Shown: piece by piece, positions 1 through 11,039 of the stretch | How the letters are laid out: each line of letters opens with the position of its first letter | Position numbering within the stretch: position 1 is the stretch's first letter | Source: Aquanectria penicillioides | Lineage: Eukaryota; Ascomycota; Sordariomycetes; Hypocreales; Nectriaceae | Length of the DNA stretch: 64,000 nucleotides | Reading direction: 5' to 3' | Assembly: GCA_003415625.1 (NCBI GenBank) | Contig: PYIU01000010.1 | Coordinates: 1,982,501 to 2,046,500, forward strand | Made by a program: the position numbers and the translations under genes | The notes under the pieces: generated by a model | Seen by the model: only the letters and a program-made list of their open reading frames with translations | Databases searched by the model: none | Told to the model about the DNA's origin: nothing

Positions 1-808
1 TGCTGGCGGAAGCAATGGCGATGGTTAATGCCACTCTGGCGAAGAGTAGTTAAGAGGATGGTGTAAATTATGCCAAATGCGAATGGCGACTTTCCAAGTA
101 GTTGTTGAAACTGGTAGCAGATTTATTTCATTAGGATTGTCAGCTGTGCACCAACCCAACACTCACAGACGCCACTTATCATACAAGTACTTATTACTTG
201 TGTCATTCATTTCTTTTCCCCTCCCCCAAGTCCTTGTATTGAAAAATAAGTACTTTCATATTACTCGTTTTAAAGTTACCTCCAGAATGAACGATCAAGT
301 TTGACAATAACAACCTGAATAACAACATGTTGAGTTGTAGATGACATTGCTGTGGCGTAGTTGTGGCGGTATGTGGCTAATCCGCCATCCCTTGGAACAT
401 GGAACCGCAAGGATACGGGTGACGGCGGCTCTATTATCCATGGATACCTGTGGAGTGGGGCAGACCGACCAATCACATGCCAATTTGCTTTTCAGGCTAG
501 AAAATCATCACAAGCAGATCGAATCGCTTAGAAAACATAAAATAATCTTTTTTTAAGTGATTTACCAAAACGCCCAGTGATATATTATTTATTTTTGAAC
601 CTTTTGTAACTTTTTTTATATAGAATTTTTTTTGGGCGGGTTGAGTTTGTGACAGCCTTCTTGTAGTACAGGTGTCAATTATTTAGGCCCACTCTTACTG
701 AACTATGCATCCACTAAAAACGGATCTCAAGTTCAATAAGCCCTTATAAAGCATGATTAATGGGGCGGTCTAACAACACCTACCCTATAGTCCACGGTGT
801 ATAATTCT
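1..808. other. Intergenic, no gene recognised
   Basis: Only short unsupported ORFs are present. The stretch is AT-rich with T-tracts around 547-630 and shows no motif I recognise. Confidence 0.5.
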
Positions 809-880
809 GGTTCTGTGGTCTAACGGTCATGACTCTGGATTTTGATTCCAGCAGCGAGGGTTCGACTCCCCCCAGAACCT
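809..880 (+). tRNA. tRNA-Gln (UUG)
   Basis: This is a 72-nt cloverleaf without an intron. The acceptor stem pairs 809-815 (GGTTCTG) with 873-879 (CAGAACC), and the discriminator is T880. The anticodon stem pairs 835-839 (CTGGA) with 847-851 (TCCAG) around the loop TTTTGAT, giving anticodon TTG at 842-844, which reads CAA (Gln). The T-arm carries the expected GGTTCGA core. Confidence 0.95.
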
Positions 881-957
881 CTCTTTTTGGCGCTTCACTC
901 TTTCTGGGTATCTTTTGCGAGGCACACAATGTTGATGAAACCTACGGGACACCCTAA

Positions 958-1293
958 CTACTCGGGGGGATCTTTAAACCCACCCCTCCCCCGTGACAGA
1001 TTCTCAGCCACGGGGGGCCATTGAGTTGGAAAAGGGACGTTGATTTGGAAAAAAAAAAAAGTGACCTAAGACCGCACCTACAGCATACTGCAGTCAAAGT
1101 ACATTTCTTGCTGAATAAGCATGATAAGAAATTCAACATTATGTATGATAAGATACCTATCTATTGTGCAAATTCAGGTGGGATAACAAGTTACTTTTTT
1201 TTCCAAATCAACGTCCCTTTTCCAACTCAATGGCCCCCCGTGGCTGAGAATCTGTCACGGGGGAGGGGTCGGTTCAGAGATCCCCCCTAGTAG
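958..1293. repeat. Foldback / MITE-like inverted repeat element
   Basis: The left arm (about 958-1065) is repeated in reverse complement at about 1189-1293. The core of the arms, about 70 bp including the runs CCTCCCCCGTGACAG and GAGTTGGAAAAGGGACG, is identical. The distal ends diverge slightly, for example ATCTTTAAACC against ATCTCTGAACC, and the A-tract lengths differ. The arms flank about 123 bp of unrelated spacer. No coding capacity is seen. A clean target-site duplication is not evident, so the exact ends are uncertain. The architecture fits a non-autonomous foldback or MITE; an alternative is a palindromic local duplication. Confidence 0.75.
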
Positions 1294-2084
1294 CTACATA
1301 AATTACACATCTACTGATAGATCCACGAGAGAGCAACATCTTGGGAAATAAATAAAAGTGGAACTGAGACCCCAAAGTTAAATTAGTAACGTATTTGCGT
1401 TTTAAGGGCAAGGAGCTACTCGAAAGATAATTCAGTTTTCGAGCAAATGCTGATTTCATGGAGACGATTAGCGTCTCTGAAATAGAGAGTAAAGTCCTAA
1501 CGCAGTGCTTCCCTGGGTAGGTGGTTCTTCACTAATTCTACAAGGTACACATACTCAGATGTCGTTGTCCCCGCCAATTTCGATTGAGGGATACTAGGAG
1601 AAGAGTTTAATGGGCAATGAAGGAGAATATCGTGCACTCAATCGAGGAGAAATAACTGTGCTTCCGTCATTGAAGGCACCTAGAGTTTTCTAGGTAGACA
1701 AGTCGATGTGGCAGCACATGTTCTGATTGGTATTCGGTGCAACTTCTTATTATTGAGAAATGTGACTGTGGAAGCAAAGGCGTACATGTGTCCCTGCATC
1801 TGTTGTATTTGCCAGCTGGAATGTGTTGTATTTTGATGCAATGGCCTGGGTTTAAAAAGGTCTGTTTGGGAGACATAGATTCGAACTGCGATGAACTTTG
1901 GTTGGCGCGTTGAACTGTGAAGTGTACCAACTTTACACTCAGTCAACTTAACTTTGTAACACAATTTCAACGGTACTGCATACAACAATTGGCAGAGCGT
2001 TACAGGTGTCTCGATATTCTTCAAAACAAACCCGATTTCCAAAAAAAAACCTCTCCAAACTACTTGGCTGCTGGGGCAAAAATG
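1294..2084. other. Intergenic, no gene recognised
   Basis: A minus-strand ORF of about 120 codons (1680-2042) lacks any family resemblance or splice context, and I do not call it. Nothing else is recognised. Confidence 0.4.
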
Positions 2085-2158
2085 TGATTCCGCCCGGGCT
2101 CGAACCGGGGACCTTCTCGGTGTTAGCGAGATGCCATAACCAGCTAGACCACGGAACC
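2085..2158 (-). tRNA. tRNA-Val (AAC)
   Basis: This is a 74-nt tRNA on the minus strand. The acceptor GGTTCCG (2158-2152) pairs with CGGAATC (2092-2086) with one G-U pair, and the discriminator is A (2085). The anticodon loop CTAACAC, closed by TCTCG/CGAGA, gives anticodon AAC (plus-strand GTT at 2122-2124), reading GTT (Val). The T-arm GGTTCGAGC is present. No intron is seen. Confidence 0.95.
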
Positions 2159-2522
2159 AGTCGTTGTTGTTGTTATTGGAATTCCGGAGATGTTGAAACG
2201 CTTGATTGATGCATCGGTTCCCATTCTCAAAATCCTGCGTGTTTCTTAGGACTGATCACGGCAAATTGACACGTGCTGATAGTTTATGAATGAGGATCTC
2301 TAATTCACTAACCATAGAAATACCTAGCAAGAGTTGATGCACCGCCTAGTGGTCTATAATGTTGTTTCATACGCATAGATGTATCATCAGACAAGACGCC
2401 TGTCTGGGAAACAACTTAAGTGGGAGACCGACCAAGATGGTGACGCACCATCTTCGGAGCATTGGAGAGGCCACCTCCATCTCCAACCGAGGCAAACCAA
2501 CAGAGAATCCGAAAGCGTCTCT

Positions 2523-2576
2523 CCGCATTTTCCTCATGATCTAGTGGAGAATGCGGGGTCTTACCTCGAGACGAGG
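2523..2576. repeat. Pair of short inverted repeats (stem-loops)
   Basis: CCGCATTTTCC (2523-2533) and GGAGAATGCGG (2546-2556) form an 11-bp stem with one mismatch around a 12-nt loop. Immediately downstream CCTCG (2564-2568) and CGAGG (2572-2576) form a second stem. Several more GCGGAGA motifs follow to about 2620. The surrounding 2160-2784 has no gene. This may be a regulatory palindrome or part of a dispersed repeat. Confidence 0.5.
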
Positions 2577-2784
2577 TCCCGCTCTTCTCGCCAAAGCGGA
2601 GAAACCAGCGGAGAATATAACGTGTCTGTGCCGCATTCACCGTCTCTTGCGGTACAGTCTAAGTGGAACAATTCTCACGGATCTTCGTTTCATTGGCTTT
2701 AGAATTCGATAATTGATGATTTAAAGTTTACTGGGATTTAAATCCCCAGCCACTACCAGGTTCTTGTCTGGGGTAAACATGATT

Positions 2785-4586
2785 CTACTTGGTCTCGTGG
2801 TGGTTGCCATCCTCGTACTTCTCGTCATGCTCTACCGCGGCTGACTTGAGGACATCCTCCGCCGTGACACCGCCAGCAACTGCATCCTCGCCATCGAACA
2901 GGTAGGCCATGTTCTCAAGCGTGCGTCCTCTTGTTTCGGGGTAATAGAACCAGACGGTGAAAAGCATAGCCACCAACACAGCTACGAAGACAAAGTAATA
3001 CTTCCAGCTAATGGCATCGAGAGCAATTGGGTTAATGAAGGTGTTGAAGAAGACGGCCGCAAGGGTGACGAGGAGAGCGGCCGAGAGACCCTTGGCGCGA
3101 AGGCGGTAGGGCCAGATTTCCACAGTGTATGAAACAAGGAGTGGAGTGAGCGCAATGTCATAGCCCATGAAGTAACTGATTCTAGTTAGCCACCTTGGAG
3201 CTTGAGGACACAGCACGGAGTTGCCGAGCTTACATGAACAAGAATGGGATGACTGCAGTGCCAGTCGCGCTGTTACCAGTGCTAGCAAAGCTGCCAGACA
3301 AGCCGGTGATGATAATGTACGACACAAGCATGATTGTTCCCTTGGGGTTAGTGCAGTTAGCTACATGAGCCAAAAAGGTTCGTGCCGAGCCAGCATCGTG
3401 GGCTGTGCCAGGTGCGGCGCGGAGATTGCACTAACCGAGGACAGGAATAGGGCTCTTCGGCCAATTTTATCGACCAGGGCCGCTGCAGTGCATGCCCAAA
3501 TAAGATTCCAGATCTGGAGACATCCTGAAATAAGGGTCTGATCACGGACAGATGTGATACCAACGGTTTCCTGTAGAAGTTAGCACGTCCCAAATCCCAT
3601 CTTATTGTGATGCGACCACTCAATGCGGCGGGCGCACTTACAAGAACCATGGCCAAGTAGTAGCTGACAACGCCGTTGCCCACCCATTGGGAGAATATTC
3701 CCAGAGTAGCAGAGATGAACAGGCGGTGTCTGTTGCCCGGCGTGCTCCAGAGATCGGACCACGACGATGATTCGTTGGCTTCCTTCTCGGCCTTGAGCGT
3801 GGCTTCAATCTCAGTAATCTCAAACGTCACCAAGGGCGCGTTTTCGTCGCCCCCGGCGTGATCCCTGGCGAGTATTTTCCGAGCTTCATCAACTCGGTCC
3901 ACAGACACGAGCCAACGGGGCGATTCGTTGATCATCAGGAACCCGGGCACGGCCAAAAGTGGGATGGCAGCTTGCAAAAGCGAGGGTACGCGCCAGGCCC
4001 AGTGATCCATGTCCCTGGTTCCGAAGGTAACCCACGCAGCCAGTACCGAGCCGACGTACCATCCACAGTTGTAGAGACTGGAAGCAACTCCGCGCTGCGT
4101 GGGGTATGCGGTCTCGGCAATCAGAAGAGGAACCGAGAGGAAGAAGCCCGAGGCACAGCCAAGAAACAGTCTGGCGAGGACAAAGGCAATTTTGCCATTT
4201 GCAGCTGTCTGGAGGGCAGTGCCGAGTGCAAGGAATCCGTACCCAACCCAGACTCCACGCTTGCGGCCGTACTTGTTGCACATCCAAGAGGCAGTTGGAT
4301 ATACAATAGCGCTCCCAAGAGAGTATATGGCGTTGACGAATCCGAGCCAGGCGCCAGTAGGGCTTCCCATGAAGCTGTCCCACTGGGGGAGAGCTAAGAG
4401 ACCGTTCATCATGGATCCGTCGTAACCGTTCGATGAGGAGAACATGATCATAGATAGGATACAAAAATTGAGTTTGACGAGATGCTTCTGCTTGTACCAC
4501 GGCCCGTTGTTCGGCAAGACGGCTGCCAATTCCTCACCCACGGCCTTCTTCTCCGCCGCGGTGGGCTGATGCGTGCCGTTACCCAT
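2785..4586 (-). CDS. MFS sugar transporter (lactose permease-like hexose transporter family)
   Basis: This is a plasma-membrane sugar:proton symporter of the fungal MFS sugar porter family; the actual substrate cannot be read. There are four exons: 4586-3642, 3570-3436, 3340-3234 and 3175-2785, with introns of 71, 95 and 58 bp, all GT-AG. The spliced product is 525 residues, typical for the family. Visible signatures are GYDGSMMNGLL in TM1, the loop-2/3 motif NKYGRKRGV, ESPRWLV before the central cytoplasmic loop, VDKIGRRALF after TM8, and PETRGRTLE near the C-terminus. The last-intron acceptor is set by the reading FLFIYFMGYDIALTPL. The start is the first ATG before a hydrophilic N-tail. No catabolic enzyme flanks it closely, so context does not narrow the substrate. 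Confidence 0.9.
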
Positions 4587-6248
4587 CGTTGGATCGATCG
4601 ATTTGTGGCTCGTGAGTCGGGGTGAAATGTCTGAATAATACGAAGCTGTTTGGTGGGACTAGAGGGAGGGGGGGAGCATCAATTGGAGGCATGTCCCTGG
4701 AACTTTATATCAATCAAAATATGAAGATTTGGAAACACCCAATACGCTCTGCCTCTTCCAATTGGCCTGTCCACTCGTGTCTCGCGGCTAAGCACGACCA
4801 CGCCCAGTACCACCAAACATCAAGCCATCAACACCACGCCAAGTCGTCTGGTCTGACTCGCCAATTCCGCCACAAAACCAGAATCATGAGACGCGGTGGT
4901 TACTTGTAACGGCTCTTCGGGAACCCAGCCGCAGCTAGGTGTTCCTGTGCCATGGTTCTCGGCCTAATTATGGCTAGATTGCCCCAGCTTCCTACACAAT
5001 CGTGGATCGTTGCAGCAAGTTTAAAGCTCTGGGGATCTGATAATGTGATCAGCATCTCCACTCACTCTCACTCAGTGAAAGGACGGGGTCGGGATGTGGG
5101 ACCTCCCCGGGATGTTGTGGGCTCCTCCTGGGTGGATTTCCAGCTCCAGGCCTGAACCAACAACACACGCCAACGACGCGTCACCACGGCTGAGGTTTTC
5201 CAGCCGCCGTTGTTGCACAGCGAGCTAAGCAAGCCAGTGCCGGACCCCATGTCTGAGCTGAAGCAATAAATGATGCAGTCTAACTACGAAAGCGCGTATA
5301 CTTCGGCTGCTGCCGAGTTGAAGCAACCCTTCAACCTCAACGTTGGTTGTCGAGTGTGGCAGCCGAGGTGGCCAAGCGTGCATAGTCCCACCTCAACTAT
5401 TCGATGTGGGGAGTGCCGCCATATAGACCCAGCACAATGGAACTGAATCGGTCCGATTACATCAAAGCTGGAGTTTGGGGACCCCGGATTTTCCACTGTG
5501 CCACCCCCGCATAAGACTCGGCACCTTGGCAATGAGGTTGCAACTGCCAGAAGTTCGCACGAGCCGCTTGCAACTCCCTAGTTTCCGATATAGGACGGTG
5601 TTAGTGAGTGCTTATACTTCCCCAATAAAGGTGATATAGGCGCTATTATAGATTTGATTGGCTTGATTGGCCTGTCAAGGATCCGTGTGTTGCTGAGTCG
5701 TAGATGAATAATGTCAATGCGTTGACTCTGGCTCCGGACTTCTACCGTGAGGTGTGTCTTGTTTTATTCCAACCCCATATTTCCCTTCTCATTTACATGT
5801 TTCAATTATTCTATACCTAGACACTCTCCTCGATGAGATGCCGCCGAACTCTCGACATTATCCCTCGGCACTCACTTCGGAATCTGACTCGGAATAAATG
5901 CCGTTCGTGAGCTCCACCCACCTAACGAAGGGTCCAAGCGGTGTGTCCATCACATCATTGAAGGATGCCCCAGCGCGCTGAGGTTGGTCATCCAGGTCAT
6001 TGGCACATTTCGAATCGTCCAACTACCCACTGCGTCGCACTCATGTGACTGAATCCCCTAGCTTCCTCCCAATCATCACCTTTTCGCCAGAGCTTCACCT
6101 GAACAAAGCAAAAACTCAGAGGCTTGAATCCTCTAACCGGTAAAAAAAAAAAAGAGTATTTCAGCGTGATCAGTAGTAGCGTTAGTGAGTCTGAAATTAA
6201 GGTGGATATTGCAGTGAGTAGGTAATGCTTCTTCATTAGATGCTATAA
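4587..6248. other. Intergenic; one possible relic reading frame
   Basis: This stretch includes the upstream region of the sugar transporter. On the minus strand 6024-5858 there is an open stretch of about 55 codons with coding-like composition, containing DVMDTPLGPFVRWVE and ending in TAA at 5858. It is preceded by a possible acceptor (GTGGGTAG) but by no start I can assign. It may be a last exon or a gene remnant; I do not recognise the family. The remainder shows nothing. Confidence 0.3.
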
Positions 6249-9200
6249 TTATAGATCTCTGTCCACTGAACAACGACAGCCAGTCCTAGTGCAACAGCGT
6301 GGGAAACAGACCATTGATTCAGGCCCCAGGAAATTAAAAGTGGAAGGCCATCCCTTTGCTTCTGATTTGACTATTCCTTCCATTTCCTTAATGCTGTCGC
6401 CCCTTTTGTCGTACAGAAGCTGCAGCACCTCTGGTCCGCCGTTTGTATTCGACACAGCTTCCGCAACAACCACTTTGCTTATTTTAAGCTCATCTCCCAA
6501 TGAGTCTAGCAGGATGCTCATGATCTCCTTTGCCTGACCGCATTGGTTTCCTGCTGCTGCCTTGACAACATTCTCACCCACCTTCATGTTCTTGTCTGTG
6601 TGTTTCAGGAAGAAGCTCAACTCTTTCTCTGTGCATTTCTTTGCGACAAAAGCCAACGCGTTCTCTGTCAGCTCATGTTGTGCCCTCCCATCAAACAACA
6701 GCGTCATTATAGGTAATTTGTCGATTGAGCAGCGCCGGCTAGCTGCTGCCTCAATAACGTCGTCAGTAATTGTTACTTGTTTGCCGAAACGTTGGAGGAA
6801 ATCATCCACGGCCTCTGTGCTGGAGTGTCTGCACAGGGGTGCGAGAAAGATTGGGGTAATCTCCACACGTTTACAGTTATTGAACAGGTACTGCAGCATT
6901 GCTCGCCGAAAGATACCAGACGAAGTGGTACCGACAATCCCCTTGGTTATGGCGACTTCATCAGATCGTCCGTCCAGTAACAGCATCAAAGCTTGGCAGC
7001 TATCCTGGCTGCCCGCCTGTATCAGGGTTTGTATAATACCCTCAGTGATCTGAATCTCCTCTCCCTTTTCCTCACGCAAGAACTGCATTATCAGATGAGA
7101 ATGTGGACAAGGATTAGATGCCGCGGCTTTCATCATGCGTTCTGTGACTTTGATCTCCTCGCTCCGCTCCTTGAGCAGCATGTGCATGAACGCGATGCCG
7201 TGATGAACGTTGCTTGCTGCTGCCACAGTCACATCTTCTGGGACTTTGACCTCCTTCCCGAGAGAGTCCAGCATGATATGTAGAATGAATGTCTCCAGTG
7301 TAAAGCGCGCCTGACGGGAATTGAGTGCCGTAAATTGTCGATTTCCATCTTTTTGTTCCCAAAGCCATACTGTGAGGTGATCAGAACCCAAGACCATTTG
7401 TTGTACCATCTCCATCGTAATTGTACTGGTTGTACCCGCTTCGTCTAAATGGTAAATCAGCTGACGAGTTTCCGGAATGTTTTCATGCTCCTTGAATCTA
7501 TCTAGTCTTTTCTGAGCTTGGTCCCGCTCCTTGGAGAAGGTTACGATAAAAGTCTTCCCTTGCATCTCTGTCGAGCGGTGGCTCGGGCTATCCTGGTTCG
7601 ACAGTTTGAGCAAGAATGTTGCGCAGTTCAATTTGTGCTTGTTTGCTGCCCATTGCCACGCCTCCAGGTCGTTAATTTTGACGTTGAAGTCGGCACCATT
7701 TTCCGCCAAAACTTCAGCAGCGGATGTATGATTGTGAATTAATGCGGTGATCAGCGGTGTCTGGCCCTTCGAATCGCTGTCGTCTATGATAGCCCCATGG
7801 CGTAATAGCAACTCAACAGCGTCACCATGGCCCATTTTCGAAGCCCAGTGGAGTGGCGAATGACCCTGTTTATCTTTGTGGTGCGGACTGACTCGGGGAT
7901 CCTTCAATAGCAGCTCAATCGTGTGAAGCGAACCTCCAGCGGCGGCGTATGACACAGGTGTTCGGCTCACTAAGTCTTCAAGTATGGGCAGCGCCTGGCT
8001 CTGCATCAACATCTTCACGATGACAGCGTTCCCATTCTCGGCAGCGTAGCTTAGCGGTGTTCGGTCCCATTTGTCCTTGGAATCAACAACCGAGCCTATC
8101 TCCAAGGCCGCCTTGACTATTTCCGGCCAACCTTGCTGAGCAGCCCAAGAAAGAACTGTACGACCGCTTTTGTCAGGCTGGGAGAGTTGCTTTGCGTGGC
8201 TAATGAGCCAAAGACTGGTCGTCCTTTGTCCCCCTGCGACAGCGTCGATGATTTCATTTACCTTTACGGCCTGGGTCTGACTTCCGTCCCGTTTCAACAC
8301 ATCGGCATAACGGTCCAAAATCTCATCAACGATTGGGTTGCGTTGATTTCCCATCCAAGAGATTCCCTTGTCGACAAACGGCTTGAGCGACGCAACTTTG
8401 GAAAAGTGAGCATATCGGTAGAGCTCACCCAGCTCCAGCATAGTGTCTTGCTTGGCCTCCGGGCTTGGCGATATTTCCCAGGCCCACTTCAAAATCTCTT
8501 CTGCCTCTGTGAAGCTTTGGGATTTTCTCAGATCTTCAGCCGCCCTGTGAATTTCTGGAATCGAGTCACCGGCTAGTGGCAGCTTGGATGCTCGTCTCAA
8601 AGCTGGGATTATGATGGAGTACGCGTCTTGGATTGATCCAAGACCGCTTTCATGAAAGGACTTGGCAACACTGGATATCACATCGTTGATGAAGTAGAAG
8701 CCTCCATTTCCTCTCTTTGGTTCCGTTTGCCCGCCTACTGAATCGAGCAATTTTGCGATTGCGCAAATAAACGATTGGTATATGTCGTAGGCACAGCTGG
8801 CGGAGACAGAGTGAGTAACATCAGTTGTCAGAACAAACATCCCTGAAGTAGGATTGTGAGACGCCGGGAATATTGCCGATTGCCAGCCAAACATTCGCAA
8901 GCATGACTTGTTCGAGCGAGGAAAGGATGAGTCGAGTGCTTTTGTCAGTCGAGGCACTGTTTGTCGGTGATGTGGCTCCCACAAAATATCTGGGCACCGG
9001 TCGCCATCCCCTGGCGCAGGCGTCCATTTCTTGGTTGAGGTGGGCAAGTTCGTGTCCTCTTCCCAGAAACGAAACTCCGTCTTTGCATTCTTGATTTCTT
9101 CTTCGGTGGTTCCCGTCGCGAGAATCCTGAAAGATGGTATTTCTGACGCCGCTGAGACCTTCAAGTCGAATTCATCCTTAGTTTCTGTGCGATGATCCGA

Positions 9201-11039
9201 CATCAAAGACCAAGTCCAAAGGCCTAGGACAGCTTCAAGGTGTTTTTCTTTTACCTCGAATAATCGTGTTTCATCACCATCTGTGGAAGACTGGCCACTG
9301 AGGGAAAGATCAATCTTGCCGAGCGCCGTTTGAGAATTCCCGCTTGGGGACGGGACGTAGTTGCGTTCTGATACATCGACGAACCATGGGATAGAGGTGA
9401 CATTTTTTGACGCGGGGTTGACCTCAGCACGCGCATACAAGATATTGGCAGTAGATTCGATTGCCATTCGTAGCTGTTGAGCATGTTTTCGGACATGGAC
9501 AAGGGGCTCGTCCCAGGTCTGTGATGATTTAGATTTGAGGTCCGTTGGCTGGCTGGTCAATTCCGCGAGTCTGCATCGGTAATAGAAAGTTTTTTCGGCT
9601 GATGGCGGTCCTAGCTGACTTGTGGTGCTTATGGGTTGAGACTTGACTGATTTGTTGCTGATGTTTTCTTGGTCGTTTCCACTCTCATTCTGTTCCTCGA
9701 CCGTGTCATCGCCATCGTGTAGACCGACGACTGACCAGTATTTCTTGCCGTCATCTTTATCAGGGCTGTCCTTTCCCATTTGTAATGCAAGCCAATCCAG
9801 CTCAAAGCCTTCGACTTCATCAGGGCGATCATGCAAAAGATTCTGCTCTATTCTGAGTCTTCGTGTCTTCAGTCCTGCGCGAATGATGCTCATGAGGAAA
9901 ATCGTTCCAAGCTGGAGAATCGAGACCGTGGAATGCATCGCTCTCAAGCCTACAAATTGGAGGACAAAGCCGGCCATGGTGACGGCTACAGCAATCCACA
10001 CTCCGATGACCGCTTTGCGAGTCTGAGGTATCTTCCACGATGTTGTGTATTCAGACAATGGGTCGGAAAAGTCGGTAAATGAAAAAGAGTCAAATGTTTG
10101 ATCGCCGATAATTTGGTTTCCAGGTTGGACGACGTAAATAGTCGGAGGTTTCTTTTTGTCCACCACGTTCCTGCGAAATTTTCTCTCCTTGGTGCTCTTT
10201 TCTATCAACGATGCACAGAGGAACATGCCGCCGCAAAGAAGAAGCGTCCCAGAAGTCATTAAAGGAAACCCGTAGCTGGCTGGAGTCTCGTCGTCCTTTT
10301 TCCACTGCAGCGTAAACGTGACTACAGCGCCAAACACAATAAGCGATGCCTGAGCGCAGAACCCAAATATTGCTGCGAGCCATGTGATGTATCTTGGCGG
10401 ACTTTTTATTCCGATGTTGAAGGAGAGGTTTGGATTCGGAGCGAATTGAAGAGCCGTTGACTGTGGATCTTGCTGAGCCTCTGAATCATTTCGAGAATGT
10501 GTCCCAACTTCTTTCCATCCGGCATTCTTTGCTCGTTCCGTCTTGATATAGTCTTTGAAAGGGTAAATTCCGTAATGGGGAGTTTTTTTCCTGTCGCTAT
10601 TCTCCTGGAAGTCGGCTGGCTCGTTGTGGTGTACAATTTCCAAAACCTTGGGGCGCCCAAACACCCGCACAATTGCACCATTTTGATACAGCTCGCAGAC
10701 ATCACGGCTTGTGGACGAACACAGCTCTGCCTCAGCAATTCCTCTCCCTTCTTGGGCGCGACCAATGAAAGCACGCAAGGACGCTCCACCACATATGCGA
10801 ATTGCGGACACGACGGCCGTGAGGATTCCGAGAGGCGCCATTGCGAAGATGAACGTGTCCCACCCGGTGATGGACTCGCTGAGGAACTGTTTTGTTGCCT
10901 GCTCTCCAAACAATGCAAGTAGTGGAGCAAGATCTGTGGCCAAGTTGTTGGAAAAGTCATCCCATCCATCTGCTTTAGCGGTTGCAACCAAGAAGGCCAC
11001 GAGCAGAAGGCGGAGATGCGCCATGCTGGGCTGGGCCAT
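6249..11039 (-). CDS. Large membrane protein with ankyrin repeats and C-terminal degenerate repeat array
   Basis: A single uninterrupted frame encodes 1596 residues. A signal-peptide-like start (residues 1-23, ending TAKADG) is followed by a hydrophobic segment near 60-82, a conserved-looking cytoplasmic-type block (RAFIGRAQEGRGIAEAEL, SRDVCELYQNGAIVRVFGRP), two TM segments near 218-280 and two more near 345-390. A long linker leads to about five or six ankyrin repeats at about residues 950-1145 (for example SGRTVLSWAAQQGWPEIV and HSPLHWASKMGHGDAVELLL). Residues about 1260-1560 form roughly nine degenerate repeats of 30-34 residues with the pattern xITExVVxAAAxN..G..xMxLLLDxxGDEI. Proteins with this layout occur in filamentous ascomycetes and have no established biochemical role; the ankyrin array suggests protein binding at an endomembrane or the plasma membrane. 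The size, start context and lack of stops argue for an intact gene. Confidence 0.85.
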   Translation of the reverse strand: MAQPSMAHLRLLLVAFLVATAKADGWDDFSNNLATDLAPLLALFGEQATKQFLSESITGWDTFIFAMAPLGILTAVVSAIRICGGASLRAFIGRAQEGRGIAEAELCSSTSRDVCELYQNGAIVRVFGRPKVLEIVHHNEPADFQENSDRKKTPHYGIYPFKDYIKTERAKNAGWKEVGTHSRNDSEAQQDPQSTALQFAPNPNLSFNIGIKSPPRYITWLAAIFGFCAQASLIVFGAVVTFTLQWKKDDETPASYGFPLMTSGTLLLCGGMFLCASLIEKSTKERKFRRNVVDKKKPPTIYVVQPGNQIIGDQTFDSFSFTDFSDPLSEYTTSWKIPQTRKAVIGVWIAVAVTMAGFVLQFVGLRAMHSTVSILQLGTIFLMSIIRAGLKTRRLRIEQNLLHDRPDEVEGFELDWLALQMGKDSPDKDDGKKYWSVVGLHDGDDTVEEQNESGNDQENISNKSVKSQPISTTSQLGPPSAEKTFYYRCRLAELTSQPTDLKSKSSQTWDEPLVHVRKHAQQLRMAIESTANILYARAEVNPASKNVTSIPWFVDVSERNYVPSPSGNSQTALGKIDLSLSGQSSTDGDETRLFEVKEKHLEAVLGLWTWSLMSDHRTETKDEFDLKVSAASEIPSFRILATGTTEEEIKNAKTEFRFWEEDTNLPTSTKKWTPAPGDGDRCPDILWEPHHRQTVPRLTKALDSSFPRSNKSCLRMFGWQSAIFPASHNPTSGMFVLTTDVTHSVSASCAYDIYQSFICAIAKLLDSVGGQTEPKRGNGGFYFINDVISSVAKSFHESGLGSIQDAYSIIIPALRRASKLPLAGDSIPEIHRAAEDLRKSQSFTEAEEILKWAWEISPSPEAKQDTMLELGELYRYAHFSKVASLKPFVDKGISWMGNQRNPIVDEILDRYADVLKRDGSQTQAVKVNEIIDAVAGGQRTTSLWLISHAKQLSQPDKSGRTVLSWAAQQGWPEIVKAALEIGSVVDSKDKWDRTPLSYAAENGNAVIVKMLMQSQALPILEDLVSRTPVSYAAAGGSLHTIELLLKDPRVSPHHKDKQGHSPLHWASKMGHGDAVELLLRHGAIIDDSDSKGQTPLITALIHNHTSAAEVLAENGADFNVKINDLEAWQWAANKHKLNCATFLLKLSNQDSPSHRSTEMQGKTFIVTFSKERDQAQKRLDRFKEHENIPETRQLIYHLDEAGTTSTITMEMVQQMVLGSDHLTVWLWEQKDGNRQFTALNSRQARFTLETFILHIMLDSLGKEVKVPEDVTVAAASNVHHGIAFMHMLLKERSEEIKVTERMMKAAASNPCPHSHLIMQFLREEKGEEIQITEGIIQTLIQAGSQDSCQALMLLLDGRSDEVAITKGIVGTTSSGIFRRAMLQYLFNNCKRVEITPIFLAPLCRHSSTEAVDDFLQRFGKQVTITDDVIEAAASRRCSIDKLPIMTLLFDGRAQHELTENALAFVAKKCTEKELSFFLKHTDKNMKVGENVVKAAAGNQCGQAKEIMSILLDSLGDELKISKVVVAEAVSNTNGGPEVLQLLYDKRGDSIKEMEGIVKSEAKGWPSTFNFLGPESMVCFPRCCTRTGCRCSVDRDL

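Noticed and set aside
1680..2042. 120-codon minus-strand ORF between the tRNAs
   Set aside because: No recognisable motif, no conserved splice sites, and the sequence is AT-rich spacer.
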